A stretch of DNA of 11,174 nt from Fidelibacterota bacterium. Its GTDB lineage: Bacteria > Marinisomatota > Marinisomatia > SCGC-AAA003-L08 > TMED161. Of the stretch, positions 1 through 6,841 are shown piece after piece (position 1 is the first letter of the stretch; every line of letters starts with the position of its first letter). The stretch is taken from contig PCDA01000022.1 in NCBI GenBank assembly GCA_002591605.1, positions 7,782 to 18,955 on the forward strand, in the 5' to 3' direction. Made by a program: the position numbers and the translations under genes. The notes beneath the pieces were generated by a model that saw nothing but the letters and a program-made list of their open reading frames with translations, ran no database searches and was not told the origin of the DNA.

Positions 1-106
1 TAATGAGTCTTGGACCTGACTCATCAATCTGACCACCCGGAATTGGACCTTGAACAGCGCAAGAAAAGAAAAAATATAATATCATTAATTTAAATATCAT
101 TTTCAT
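1..106 (-). CDS. Lipoprotein, N-terminal fragment (probable Ig-like domain lipoprotein), cut by the window edge
   Basis: The minus strand opens with an ATG at 106 and stays open for 35 codons to the window edge. It starts MKMIFKLMILYFFFSC, a short basic start, a hydrophobic stretch and a cysteine at residue 16 that fits a lipoprotein signal (F-F-S-C, a loose lipobox). The mature start CAVQGPIPGGQIDESGPRLI resembles the first residues of Bacteroidota-type lipoproteins with a bacterial Ig-like (Big_5) domain, which typically begin Cys-Ala-x-x-Gly-x-Pro-x-Gly-Gly-x-x-Asp followed by a Pro-rich stretch. That family assignment is from memory of the motif only; the rest of the protein lies outside the window. 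Starts at codons 3 or 8 (also Met) are possible. No Shine-Dalgarno sequence is visible. It is transcribed away from yqgE. Confidence 0.6.
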   Translation of the reverse strand, partial: MKMIFKLMILYFFFSCAVQGPIPGGQIDESGPRLI

Positions 107-161
107 ATTAGAACTTAATATTTTTCTTTAATATTTTAACAACAAATTGTAGAATTAAAGT
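107..161. promoter_or_regulatory. Short divergent intergenic region between lipoprotein gene and yqgE
   Basis: These 55 very AT-rich bases separate two divergent start codons and so should hold the promoters for both genes. I could not pick a convincing -35/-10 pair on either strand, and neither start has a clear ribosome binding site. The function is inferred from position alone. Confidence 0.35.
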
Positions 162-713
162 ATGAAAAATCTTTCAAATTCATTTTTAATTAATATGCCA
201 CATTTAAGCCACGATCCAATATTTGGTCGAAGTGTCATATATATTTGTGAACATAATCAAGAAGGTACAATGGGACTTATAATAAATAAGCCATTAGAAG
301 GAAATCAAAACAAAGATATTCTAAATGATTTTGGACTCTTAGCGACTAATGAAAGTTATAATGTATATTTTGGTGGGCCAGTGTCTCCTGATAAAGGCTT
401 CATTCTTCATGATTGTAATTATAAAAAAAATGAAACCATGATAATTGAAAATACTGCTGCATTATCATATAGCAAAGATATAATCAATGATATAAAAAAT
501 GGTAATGGGCCAAGTCAGTTTAGATTAATCATGGGTTATTCTGGATGGGATGCGGGACAGCTTGAGCAAGAACTTGATAATGGGGATTGGATTATTATGC
601 CAAGTTCAAAAGATTTAATTTTTTCTAAAACTCATAAAGATAAATGGAAAATTGCGACATCAAATTTTGACGTAAACTTTAATAATATATCTGGTCAATC
701 TGGCTTAGCCTAG
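162..713 (+). CDS. yqgE: YqgE/AlgH family protein (UPF0301)
   Basis: The 183-residue product has the normal length and conserved blocks of the YqgE/AlgH (DUF179) family: FLINMPHLSHDPIFGRSVIY near the start (residues 8-27), CEHNQEGTMGLIINKP (29-44), FGGPVSPDKGFILH (70-83) and, towards the end, GPSQFRLIMGYSGWDAGQLE (116-135). The biochemical role of the family is not established; AlgH was named from alginate regulation in Pseudomonas. It has no signal peptide or membrane segment, so it is probably cytoplasmic. The start fits the family N terminus, although only a weak AAAG lies upstream. It diverges from the lipoprotein gene and converges on the glucanase gene, and the two stop codons overlap in the bases CTAG. 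No regulatory link to its neighbours is evident. Confidence 0.93.
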   Translation: MKNLSNSFLINMPHLSHDPIFGRSVIYICEHNQEGTMGLIINKPLEGNQNKDILNDFGLLATNESYNVYFGGPVSPDKGFILHDCNYKKNETMIIENTAALSYSKDIINDIKNGNGPSQFRLIMGYSGWDAGQLEQELDNGDWIIMPSSKDLIFSKTHKDKWKIATSNFDVNFNNISGQSGLA

Positions 714-2023
714 CTATCAATAATTTCATTTAAAAAATGAATGATATCCAAAACATCTACAGAGTCGTTGCAATCGTGATCTATAGCTAAAAATTGACAT
801 AGTTCAATTGATGCTGATGATAATATAGAATTAACAACAGTAACAAGATCTATAACATCTAAACTATTATCATGATTAAAGTCTCCATTAACTTCATTGC
901 AATTAATATCATCATTAATATCAGTTAAACTTAAAATTAAATAGCCATTGTAATAGTTTGTATTTTGTGGATTAAAAGAACATAGATTCCCATTGAAAGA
1001 ACCGCTAGAGTTATCTTCCCAAATAATTTGATTAAAATGATTAAAGTCATCTTCCCATAATAATGAAAAATTATTATTAGTACCATAGTCTCCCAATCCG
1101 GGGTTATAACTATAATATTTTACATGATCATAATAGGCATGCTTAGGAGTATCGTTTTCATCCCAAGTCCCAACCCAACTTTCCCAAACAGCTGGCCATA
1201 AATTCATCATAATTTTTTGAGAAAAATTCATATCATCAATAATAGATGTTCCCTGGGAATAAACTTCATCTCCATCTACAAACCATGCAATATAATCTGG
1301 AGTCCATTCAAATGCATAATCATGAAAACTTTCATGGGGATTAAAATCAACATCTATTATCTCACCATATGACCATGAATTTGGGGTTCCTGGATGATGA
1401 GTTGTAAATTGTACAGTACTATCACGATTTCCAGTCATTTCAATATCAATTTCATTCCAATTCAAATTACCTAATCCAGAATCCCAATTGGTATTATAAG
1501 TGAAGAATGAACTTACTAGTCCGTCTCCATCTGCGGATTTCATTCTTACTTCAAATCTTCCATATAAATATGATTGATCAGTTTGAAGCGCGCCAGAATT
1601 ACATCCATCCCAATCTGAACATTCATTTACTCCACAGCAATTCCATGAATTTAATTGATTTACTACATCACTTCCATTTATTGTAAATCCATAGTTTTGA
1701 TAACTGTCATTAGGATTAAAATCACAATCTGAAGCTAAAGGTGGATTTCCAATTAAACCCCAGCCTGACCAAGAGTCAAAATCACCAGTAATAGAATGAA
1801 TGTACTGATATTCTCCATTTTCAAATCCACAAAATGTACCAGAATATATGTTAGCATCATCACTTTCATCTAACTGATAGCCCCAATCCCAGCTATTCCA
1901 TGATCCATTCATTAAAACTATAAAATTACCATCTGGGATTTCAGCATTAGAAATATCAACTTCAAAAGTTACACAATATGAGAATACAGCATTAATCATT
2001 ATAATGATAGGTATTAAATTCAT
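710..2023 (-). CDS. Secreted GH16 beta-glucanase (lichenase-like), apparently circularly permuted, with dockerin-like tail
   Basis: This 437-residue protein starts with a hydrophobic export signal (about 1-16), unusual in lacking Lys/Arg. Residues 17-130 look like a beta-rich, Cys- and Trp-containing carbohydrate-binding-type module; that assignment is weak. Residues 144-307 match the core of Bacillus lichenase: YGRFEVRMK (154-162), SSFFTY (171-176), NEIDIEMTG (190-198) and KIMMNLWPAVWESWVGTWD (270-288). EIDIE gives the GH16 ExDxE site: E191 predicted nucleophile, D193, and E195 acid/base. Residues 317-367 (WEDDFNHFN, a Trp, NGNLCSFN, GYLILSLT) correspond to the part that is N-terminal in Bacillus lichenases, so the fold appears permuted, as in the Fibrobacter succinogenes enzyme. 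Residues 379-436 hold two dockerin-like calcium repeats. The likely activity is endo-hydrolysis of beta-1,3-1,4-glucan outside the cytoplasm. It is third in the tldD-tldE operon, 13 bases after tldE, without a visible Shine-Dalgarno sequence. Confidence 0.88.
   Translation of the reverse strand: MNLIPIIIMINAVFSYCVTFEVDISNAEIPDGNFIVLMNGSWNSWDWGYQLDESDDANIYSGTFCGFENGEYQYIHSITGDFDSWSGWGLIGNPPLASDCDFNPNDSYQNYGFTINGSDVVNQLNSWNCCGVNECSDWDGCNSGALQTDQSYLYGRFEVRMKSADGDGLVSSFFTYNTNWDSGLGNLNWNEIDIEMTGNRDSTVQFTTHHPGTPNSWSYGEIIDVDFNPHESFHDYAFEWTPDYIAWFVDGDEVYSQGTSIIDDMNFSQKIMMNLWPAVWESWVGTWDENDTPKHAYYDHVKYYSYNPGLGDYGTNNNFSLLWEDDFNHFNQIIWEDNSSGSFNGNLCSFNPQNTNYYNGYLILSLTDINDDINCNEVNGDFNHDNSLDVIDLVTVVNSILSSASIELCQFLAIDHDCNDSVDVLDIIHFLNEIIDS
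713..889 (-). other. Dockerin type I-like tandem F-hand segment at the C terminus of the glucanase
   Basis: Residues 379-437 contain two repeats of the dockerin pattern: GDFNHDNSLDVIDLVTVVNS and IDHDCNDSVDVLDIIHFLNE. Each has a calcium-loop D-x-N/D-x-D/N-x-x-D core followed by an amphipathic helix. The first loop is the better match; in the second, Cys replaces the usual Gly/Asn. No cohesin or scaffoldin gene lies in the window. Such tails on secreted proteins of non-cellulosomal marine bacteria have no settled role. Confidence 0.65.
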
Positions 2024-2036
2024 GACACTAATTGTA

Positions 2037-3359
2037 TTAAAGAGTTAGTTCAAAAGATTTTAAAATGATACCTGGACAGTGAACTCCACCTAAATTTCTT
2101 CCACCATATGTTCCAACACTTGGATTTAATCTTGATTTGCTAGTAACTGACTCTAACTTATCACCAAAGAAATTATATATCGTATCATCAAATCTCATAT
2201 CATCAATAGGCGATATTATTTCACCATCTTCAACCCAAAAACAAGCATACCTAGTCATACCAGTCACCCTACCTCCAAGCTGATCACTCCAATTCAGATA
2301 ATGAAGATTCGATAAGTAGACACCTGTATTTAGTTCCTTTAAAATGTCTTGTTCTTCAACAAGACCTTCTTTCATAACTGGAGATCTAAGGTATTCCCCC
2401 TGGGAAGCAAAATTGGTCGAAAGATTATACTCATTAGCAGTTCTAGTTGAGATTAAAGTATTTTTTAATGCGCCATCGATAATAAGAGGCAATTCAATAT
2501 CTGATATTTCTCCATTACTATTAAATCGAGGTACAGTCCCAGATGAAAAATCTTCTTTTAAAGAAAAACATGGAGATAACGATTTACCTTCATCTCTCAT
2601 TTTAATAAATGAGCTACGCCCTTTCCTTATAGAATTTTCACTTACTCCACCCCAAGAAAACATATCAATAAGATCAGATACACCAGCTGAAGCAATATAG
2701 GTTCGATATGAACCTGGCTTAATCTTTCTAGATTTTTCATTTAGCATAGATAATTTTTCTTTAGATGAATTAATAAATGATTCGTAATCATTTTGATCCC
2801 AATGAGTTCCAGCATATGTCTCTTTAACCATTTTTTTCAATGGATTAATCAATGAATAGTCAAGCGAGAATGTTTCAGTAGAAAACCAATTTTTTTGCCC
2901 TGCACTATTTGTATTACCTAAAAAAACATCTCCGGAAGCCCATATCCCAATTAAGTCAACGCCACTCATAACTGGCAACAAAGCATCTACTGATTCTTTT
3001 GGATTTAAAAGATGTCCAGTATATTCTTCATCTAAAGAACCATGATTCTCTGGTAAAACACAAAGAGGGTCTTGAGGTAAGGATACAATATTTTTCCGCA
3101 TTGTATCTAAATAATCAATTATAATCTTATAATCTTTTTCCATATCTCTTTGAATAGTAAAAGACATTTGAACTTTACGATTATTTTTTATTAATTCCAT
3201 ACCCATCGATGCATCAGCTACCGTCCCAATTTGTCTTACCTTTGCATTATTAATTCTAATGAATTCACTGTTTTCACCGTTTATAGATATAGTCAAATGC
3301 TCATCATTAGATAAGGTGTTAATTACTTTTTCTGATATATTAAAAAAATATTCTTTCAT
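2037..3359 (-). CDS. tldE: TldE/PmbA family protein, partner subunit of TldD
   Basis: The 440-residue product belongs to the TldD/PmbA (U62) family and is the TldE-type subunit. The N-terminal block SEFIRINNAKVRQIG (31-45) and the C-terminal block QLGGRVTGMTRYACFWVEDG (360-379), followed by EIISPIDDMRFDDTIYNFFG, are typical. There is no HExxxH motif, as expected for TldE, whose homologue lacks the zinc site and pairs with TldD. The E. coli pair forms a cytoplasmic heterodimer that takes unfolded peptides into an internal chamber; it removes the microcin B17 leader and degrades CcdA. The start is fixed by a strong AGGAG six bases upstream, and that motif overlaps the tldD stop codon, so translation of the pair is probably coupled. 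Nothing in the window shows the natural substrate here. Confidence 0.92.
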   Translation of the reverse strand: MKEYFFNISEKVINTLSNDEHLTISINGENSEFIRINNAKVRQIGTVADASMGMELIKNNRKVQMSFTIQRDMEKDYKIIIDYLDTMRKNIVSLPQDPLCVLPENHGSLDEEYTGHLLNPKESVDALLPVMSGVDLIGIWASGDVFLGNTNSAGQKNWFSTETFSLDYSLINPLKKMVKETYAGTHWDQNDYESFINSSKEKLSMLNEKSRKIKPGSYRTYIASAGVSDLIDMFSWGGVSENSIRKGRSSFIKMRDEGKSLSPCFSLKEDFSSGTVPRFNSNGEISDIELPLIIDGALKNTLISTRTANEYNLSTNFASQGEYLRSPVMKEGLVEEQDILKELNTGVYLSNLHYLNWSDQLGGRVTGMTRYACFWVEDGEIISPIDDMRFDDTIYNFFGDKLESVTSKSRLNPSVGTYGGRNLGGVHCPGIILKSFELTL

Positions 3360-3365
3360 GATTTT

Positions 3366-3370
3366 CTCCT
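3366..3370 (-). promoter_or_regulatory. Ribosome binding site of tldE overlapping the tldD stop codon
   Basis: On the minus strand the bases read TAGGAG, then GAAAATC-type spacing into ATG: AGGAG lies six bases before the tldE start at 3359, and its first bases are shared with the tldD stop TAG (3371-3369). This supports the chosen start and suggests translational coupling between the two subunits. Confidence 0.75.
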
Positions 3371-4790
3371 ATGCTCCACCAAATACTTGGATGTTATCAA
3401 ATAAACAAATTGGAGATGCATGTCCAACTCTAATTACCTGATTGGGCTCTCCTTTACCACAATTTGGAGTGCCATGAACTTCAAAAGTGGATTCGTCTCC
3501 AACTTTTGAAAGGCTGTTCCAAAATGGAACAGTAATTGCTCTGTAATTTGGATCTCTTAGAGTTTTTGTTATTTTTCCATTTTCAATTAATTTCCCGTAC
3601 TCTGATCCAAATTGAAATTTATTTCTATAGTCATCTATTGACCATGAGCGATTTGTTTCCATATAAACACCATACTCAACAGAAGATATAATATCTTCAA
3701 AACTTGAATCTCCAGCTTCTAAGTTTAAATTTGCCATTCTATCAATTGGTGCACGATTCCATGAGCAGGATCTAAAGTTTGCTACAGCTGGGACTTCGCT
3801 CCTTTCTTGACTTTCAAGCGCTCCTAAACCCCGCAATAAAACACCATCCTTAATGAGGTGCTCTTTACTAGCTCTAAAACCACCATCATCAAAACCATAT
3901 GATGCCATTTCATTTGAGATAGTAGGATCAAAAGTAACATTCATTAAATCAGATCCGTACTGCAGTTTACCAAAATCTTCAAGCTGTACAAAACTCCACC
4001 CTGCATAATTTCTTTCATCACCAAGAATTCTATCTATTTCTAGAGGATGACCAATGCTTTCATGAATTTGTAACATCATTTGGTCTGGCGCCAGGACCAA
4101 AGACATTTCACCTGTGGGACATTGTTCAGCTTCAATGAGCTCAATGACTTGTGAGGAAACCTTATTGCATTTTTCTCTAACTAAATCCTGATTAAATCTT
4201 TCAAGTCCCATTTGGTTGCCGGACCTTCCATCTGTTCTAGTTTGTATAATTTGACCACTTTTTGCAGTAGCAGAATAGTCAGAACCAACAATATTAATTT
4301 TTTGATGAATGTCGCTACCATTTGAGCAAGCATAGTTAATAGTTGTTTCAACTAACATTGCCATAGCTGAAACAGACATGATTCTACTATCATTTAATAA
4401 CCAATCATTCGCCTTCATAAGGATATCATTTATCTCTCCAGCGCTTAACGAATCAAAAGGTAATTCTAGCGGAGTTAAATATTCACCTTTAGACTTTGGA
4501 CGAACATTGCTTTCAAACGAAAATACAGAATATTTTGAAGCTCTTACTGCACTCTCTTGCGCAGTTGTGGCTGCACGCTGAATTCCACTTAATGATAAAT
4601 CTGAAGTAGCGCAATATCCAAACTGACCATTTTTTAGCACCTCAACCATAATACCATGGTCTATTGAAGTCTCATTGGATAATGGATTTTTATCTCTTAT
4701 AACATGGTATGTGGTGTTTTCCTTGTACTCTCTTAAACCAAACCATTCAGCATCTAAATCTATTTTGCTTATAATCTCAACTAAATTCAT
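3369..4790 (-). CDS. tldD: TldD metalloprotease, catalytic subunit
   Basis: This 473-residue protein carries the TldD zinc site: HESIGH at 243-248 (HExxxH) plus C444 in TPNCGKGEPNQVIRVGHASP (441-460). In E. coli TldD two His and one Cys bind zinc and the motif Glu is catalytic, so H243, H248 and C444 are predicted ligands with E244 as the catalytic base (in HExxxH the second His is five residues after the first). Length and C-terminal block are normal for the family. It has no signal peptide, consistent with a cytoplasmic peptidase acting with TldE to thread and cut unfolded peptides. It is the first gene of the minus-strand operon tldD-tldE-glucanase, with tldE nine bases downstream. It diverges from the Yej-type importer, and I infer, without proof, that imported peptides could be among its substrates. 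Confidence 0.94.
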   Translation of the reverse strand: MNLVEIISKIDLDAEWFGLREYKENTTYHVIRDKNPLSNETSIDHGIMVEVLKNGQFGYCATSDLSLSGIQRAATTAQESAVRASKYSVFSFESNVRPKSKGEYLTPLELPFDSLSAGEINDILMKANDWLLNDSRIMSVSAMAMLVETTINYACSNGSDIHQKINIVGSDYSATAKSGQIIQTRTDGRSGNQMGLERFNQDLVREKCNKVSSQVIELIEAEQCPTGEMSLVLAPDQMMLQIHESIGHPLEIDRILGDERNYAGWSFVQLEDFGKLQYGSDLMNVTFDPTISNEMASYGFDDGGFRASKEHLIKDGVLLRGLGALESQERSEVPAVANFRSCSWNRAPIDRMANLNLEAGDSSFEDIISSVEYGVYMETNRSWSIDDYRNKFQFGSEYGKLIENGKITKTLRDPNYRAITVPFWNSLSKVGDESTFEVHGTPNCGKGEPNQVIRVGHASPICLFDNIQVFGGA

Positions 4791-4794
4791 AAAA

Positions 4795-4801
4795 TCACCC
4801 T
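4795..4801 (-). promoter_or_regulatory. Ribosome binding site of tldD
   Basis: The minus strand reads AGGGTGATTTTATG. AGGGTGA is a reasonable Shine-Dalgarno match close to the ATG at 4790 and supports that start. Confidence 0.6.
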
Positions 4802-4916
4802 ATTAATATTGAAATAATTTAAATATTTAATACTTATCATTCTATCTGTTTTTAATCTTCGAGAATTAAAAAGATATTATTAAGTTTAGGCCATTCCATA
4901 TTATTATAGGACATTT

Positions 4917-4921
4917 AGGAG
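4917..4921 (+). promoter_or_regulatory. Ribosome binding site of the importer binding-protein gene
   Basis: AGGAG is followed by five bases (AAATT) and the ATG at 4927. This is one of the strongest Shine-Dalgarno sequences in the window and fixes the start, which also places the lipoprotein signal correctly. Confidence 0.75.
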
Positions 4922-4926
4922 AAATT

Positions 4927-6837
4927 ATGCGATTTAATTTAAAGTTAGTTTTTATATCTATAGCAATTTTATTTACTATTGCCTGCAATAGTGATGATCA
5001 GAAGGTGTATAAAAAGTTTGATACATCAAATAAATACCAAGAGCAAAGTCAATCCTTATCTGATTCTAAAGCTGATGGGGGATTTGGTTTTGAGAGTATT
5101 GCTGAGAGTCAGGGTTGGACTACAAACTTATCTCCAAATATTTCAGGAGATGCAAATGCAGTGAAAGGTGACACACTAAGATTTTTAGCTGATATGGTTT
5201 TTCCAAATACTCTAAGAGCATTTGGTAAAGAGACTAGATCGCAATTTAATAGTGCTCTTGAAAGCTTAATTTATGAGCCACTATTAACGTTTGATTCTGA
5301 AACTTTCAAACTAGAACCAGCCCTAGCAACTCACTGGAAAGTAGAATCCGATTCATTGACTTTTTTATTTAGAATAGATCCTAGGGCGAGATTTTCTGAT
5401 GGGAAAGAAGTAACCGCTGAAGATGTTGTAGCCACCTATAAAATTCTTATCGATGAAGGCCATGGCGATCCAAATGTGTATACTTTTTGGAGTGAAAAAT
5501 TCAATATGCCAGAAGCCAAAAGCAAATATATCGTGAGCGTAAAAGCTAAAAAAACTGAATGGAGAAATTTATATAGTTTTTCTAGCATAATGGTATACCC
5601 TTCATATTATTTAAATAAAACTACTGGAGCAGAATATATAGATGCATATCAGTTCGAAATGATGCCTGGATCCGGTCCTTATCTTTTAAATAATCAAAGA
5701 ACCACTCAGGAAAATAATGGTTTGGTAGTTCTAGATCGAAAGCGAGATTATTGGGCAGCAAATCACTATAGAAATACAGGATTATATAACTTTGATGTTT
5801 TGGAGTTTATTTTTATCAATGATGAAAATCAAGAAGTCGAACGTTTTTTTGCGGGTGATTATGATACATACATGGTCTCAAGAGCTCAATGGTGGGCAGA
5901 GAAGTTTGTAGCCGCTGAATATCCAGAAATTGAAAGGGGACTTATTCAAAGAAAGAAGTTTATTAATTTTCTTCCTGCGGGCGTAGGTGGCCTGGCGTTT
6001 AATACTCTCGAAGCTCCTTTTGATGATATTAAAGTAAGAAAAGCTTTTTGTCATTTATGGGATGTAGAGAAACTTATGGATAAATTATTTTATCATGAGT
6101 ATGTTCGAAAAAATTCATGGTTTCCTAGAAGTAAGTATGCGAATCCTGATAACCCTGCGCAGGATTTTAATCCTGATCTTGCTCTTGAACTATTAAAGGA
6201 GGCTGGTTGGACGAAAAAACCCGGGGATAAATTACTATCGAAAGATGGGGAATATTTTGAAATTGAAAACTTTTATATCAATACAGGTTGGGATCGAATT
6301 TTTAATCCATTAGTAAAAGATCTTGAAGAAATTGGGATAAAAATTAATCTAGTGGTATTACAAAATCCATTTGAAAAATTAATGGATAGAAAATTCCAAG
6401 TTCAATTTGCTGGATGGACCGGTTCACTCCTACCCAGTCCCGAGGGAATGCTTCATTCTAAATATTCAAAGCAACTTGATGTTACAAATGTTACAGGAAT
6501 GGCAAATCCTGAAATTGATAATTTAATTGATGATTACAATACAAATTGGAATATGGACGAAAGAGTTAAAATTCTTCAAAAAATTGATGAAATTGCCTCA
6601 AAAGAATATCATTGGGCTTTTGGCTGGGGTGCACCTTACGGATATAGATGTTTAAATTGGGATAAATTTGGTATGCCTGAGCATGGAATCGGCTATAGTG
6701 GCAATTGGCTATCTCCAATCTCCTACTGGTGGATAGACCCAATCAAAAAAAATAAACTCATTGAAGCAAGAAAAGATAATAGTATCAAAATACCAATCGA
6801 AAACGAAATTGTAGATTTCTATAAAAATTTAAACTAG
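4927..6837 (+). CDS. yejA: YejA-type ABC transporter substrate-binding lipoprotein (SBP family 5)
   Basis: The 636-residue protein begins MRFNLKLVFISIAILFTIAC, a lipoprotein signal with the lipid-bearing cysteine at C20. A hydrophilic Ser/Gln/Asp-rich linker of about 60 residues follows. The family 5 peptide-binding domain then starts near residue 80: ALATHWKVESDSLTFLFRID (132-151) and ARFSDGKEVTAEDVVATYKI (154-173) are its classic signature. The segments MPGSGPYLL, KRDYWAAN and the C-terminal WDKFG...YWWID block match E. coli YejA better than OppA or DppA, and the length (YejA about 600) agrees. YejA feeds peptides, including microcin C in E. coli, to the YejBEF transporter. Here it would be anchored in a membrane facing the periplasm. 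It is the first gene of the importer operon, four bases before the permease. The true ligand cannot be read from sequence. Confidence 0.9.
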   Translation: MRFNLKLVFISIAILFTIACNSDDQKVYKKFDTSNKYQEQSQSLSDSKADGGFGFESIAESQGWTTNLSPNISGDANAVKGDTLRFLADMVFPNTLRAFGKETRSQFNSALESLIYEPLLTFDSETFKLEPALATHWKVESDSLTFLFRIDPRARFSDGKEVTAEDVVATYKILIDEGHGDPNVYTFWSEKFNMPEAKSKYIVSVKAKKTEWRNLYSFSSIMVYPSYYLNKTTGAEYIDAYQFEMMPGSGPYLLNNQRTTQENNGLVVLDRKRDYWAANHYRNTGLYNFDVLEFIFINDENQEVERFFAGDYDTYMVSRAQWWAEKFVAAEYPEIERGLIQRKKFINFLPAGVGGLAFNTLEAPFDDIKVRKAFCHLWDVEKLMDKLFYHEYVRKNSWFPRSKYANPDNPAQDFNPDLALELLKEAGWTKKPGDKLLSKDGEYFEIENFYINTGWDRIFNPLVKDLEEIGIKINLVVLQNPFEKLMDRKFQVQFAGWTGSLLPSPEGMLHSKYSKQLDVTNVTGMANPEIDNLIDDYNTNWNMDERVKILQKIDEIASKEYHWAFGWGAPYGYRCLNWDKFGMPEHGIGYSGNWLSPISYWWIDPIKKNKLIEARKDNSIKIPIENEIVDFYKNLN

Positions 6838-6841
6838 ATAA

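Larger units (their letters stand above)
4791..4926. promoter_or_regulatory. Divergent intergenic region between tldD operon and Yej-type importer operon
   Basis: These 136 bases must serve both operons if each has its own promoter. A perfect 12-base palindrome, TTAAATATTTAA, lies at 4819-4830, on the tldD side; in such AT-rich DNA it may be chance. Weak -10-like TATTAT copies occur at 4899-4904 and 4902-4907, upstream of the importer, the latter with a poor -35-like TTAAGT at 4880-4885 and 16-base spacing. No operator for a named regulator is recognisable. Confidence 0.4.

Noticed and set aside
701..716. Possible hairpin GGCTTAGCC as a bidirectional terminator at the convergent gene ends
   Set aside because: The GGCT/AGCC arms leave only one loop base, so no stable stem can form, and no T-run follows on either side.
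2344..2700. Plus-strand open frame of 118 codons inside tldE
   Set aside because: It lies fully antisense to a well-supported tldE coding region, has no recognisable motif or ribosome site, and reads as a low-information shadow.
3259..3441. Plus-strand open frame across the tldD-tldE junction
   Set aside because: It is antisense to two conserved genes, short, and without motif or translation signal.
4378..4581. Plus-strand open frame inside tldD
   Set aside because: It is antisense to conserved coding sequence, with no family resemblance or ribosome site.
4880..4907. Sigma70-type promoter TTAAGT / TATTAT upstream of the importer operon
   Set aside because: The -35 match is poor and TATTAT-like strings are frequent in such AT-rich DNA, so it is noted in the intergenic entry but not called as a separate promoter.
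3369..6837. A RiPP or microcin biosynthesis cluster, suggested by TldD/E and Yej homologues together
   Set aside because: No precursor peptide, modification enzyme, exporter or immunity gene is visible; the genes fit general peptide import and proteolysis.
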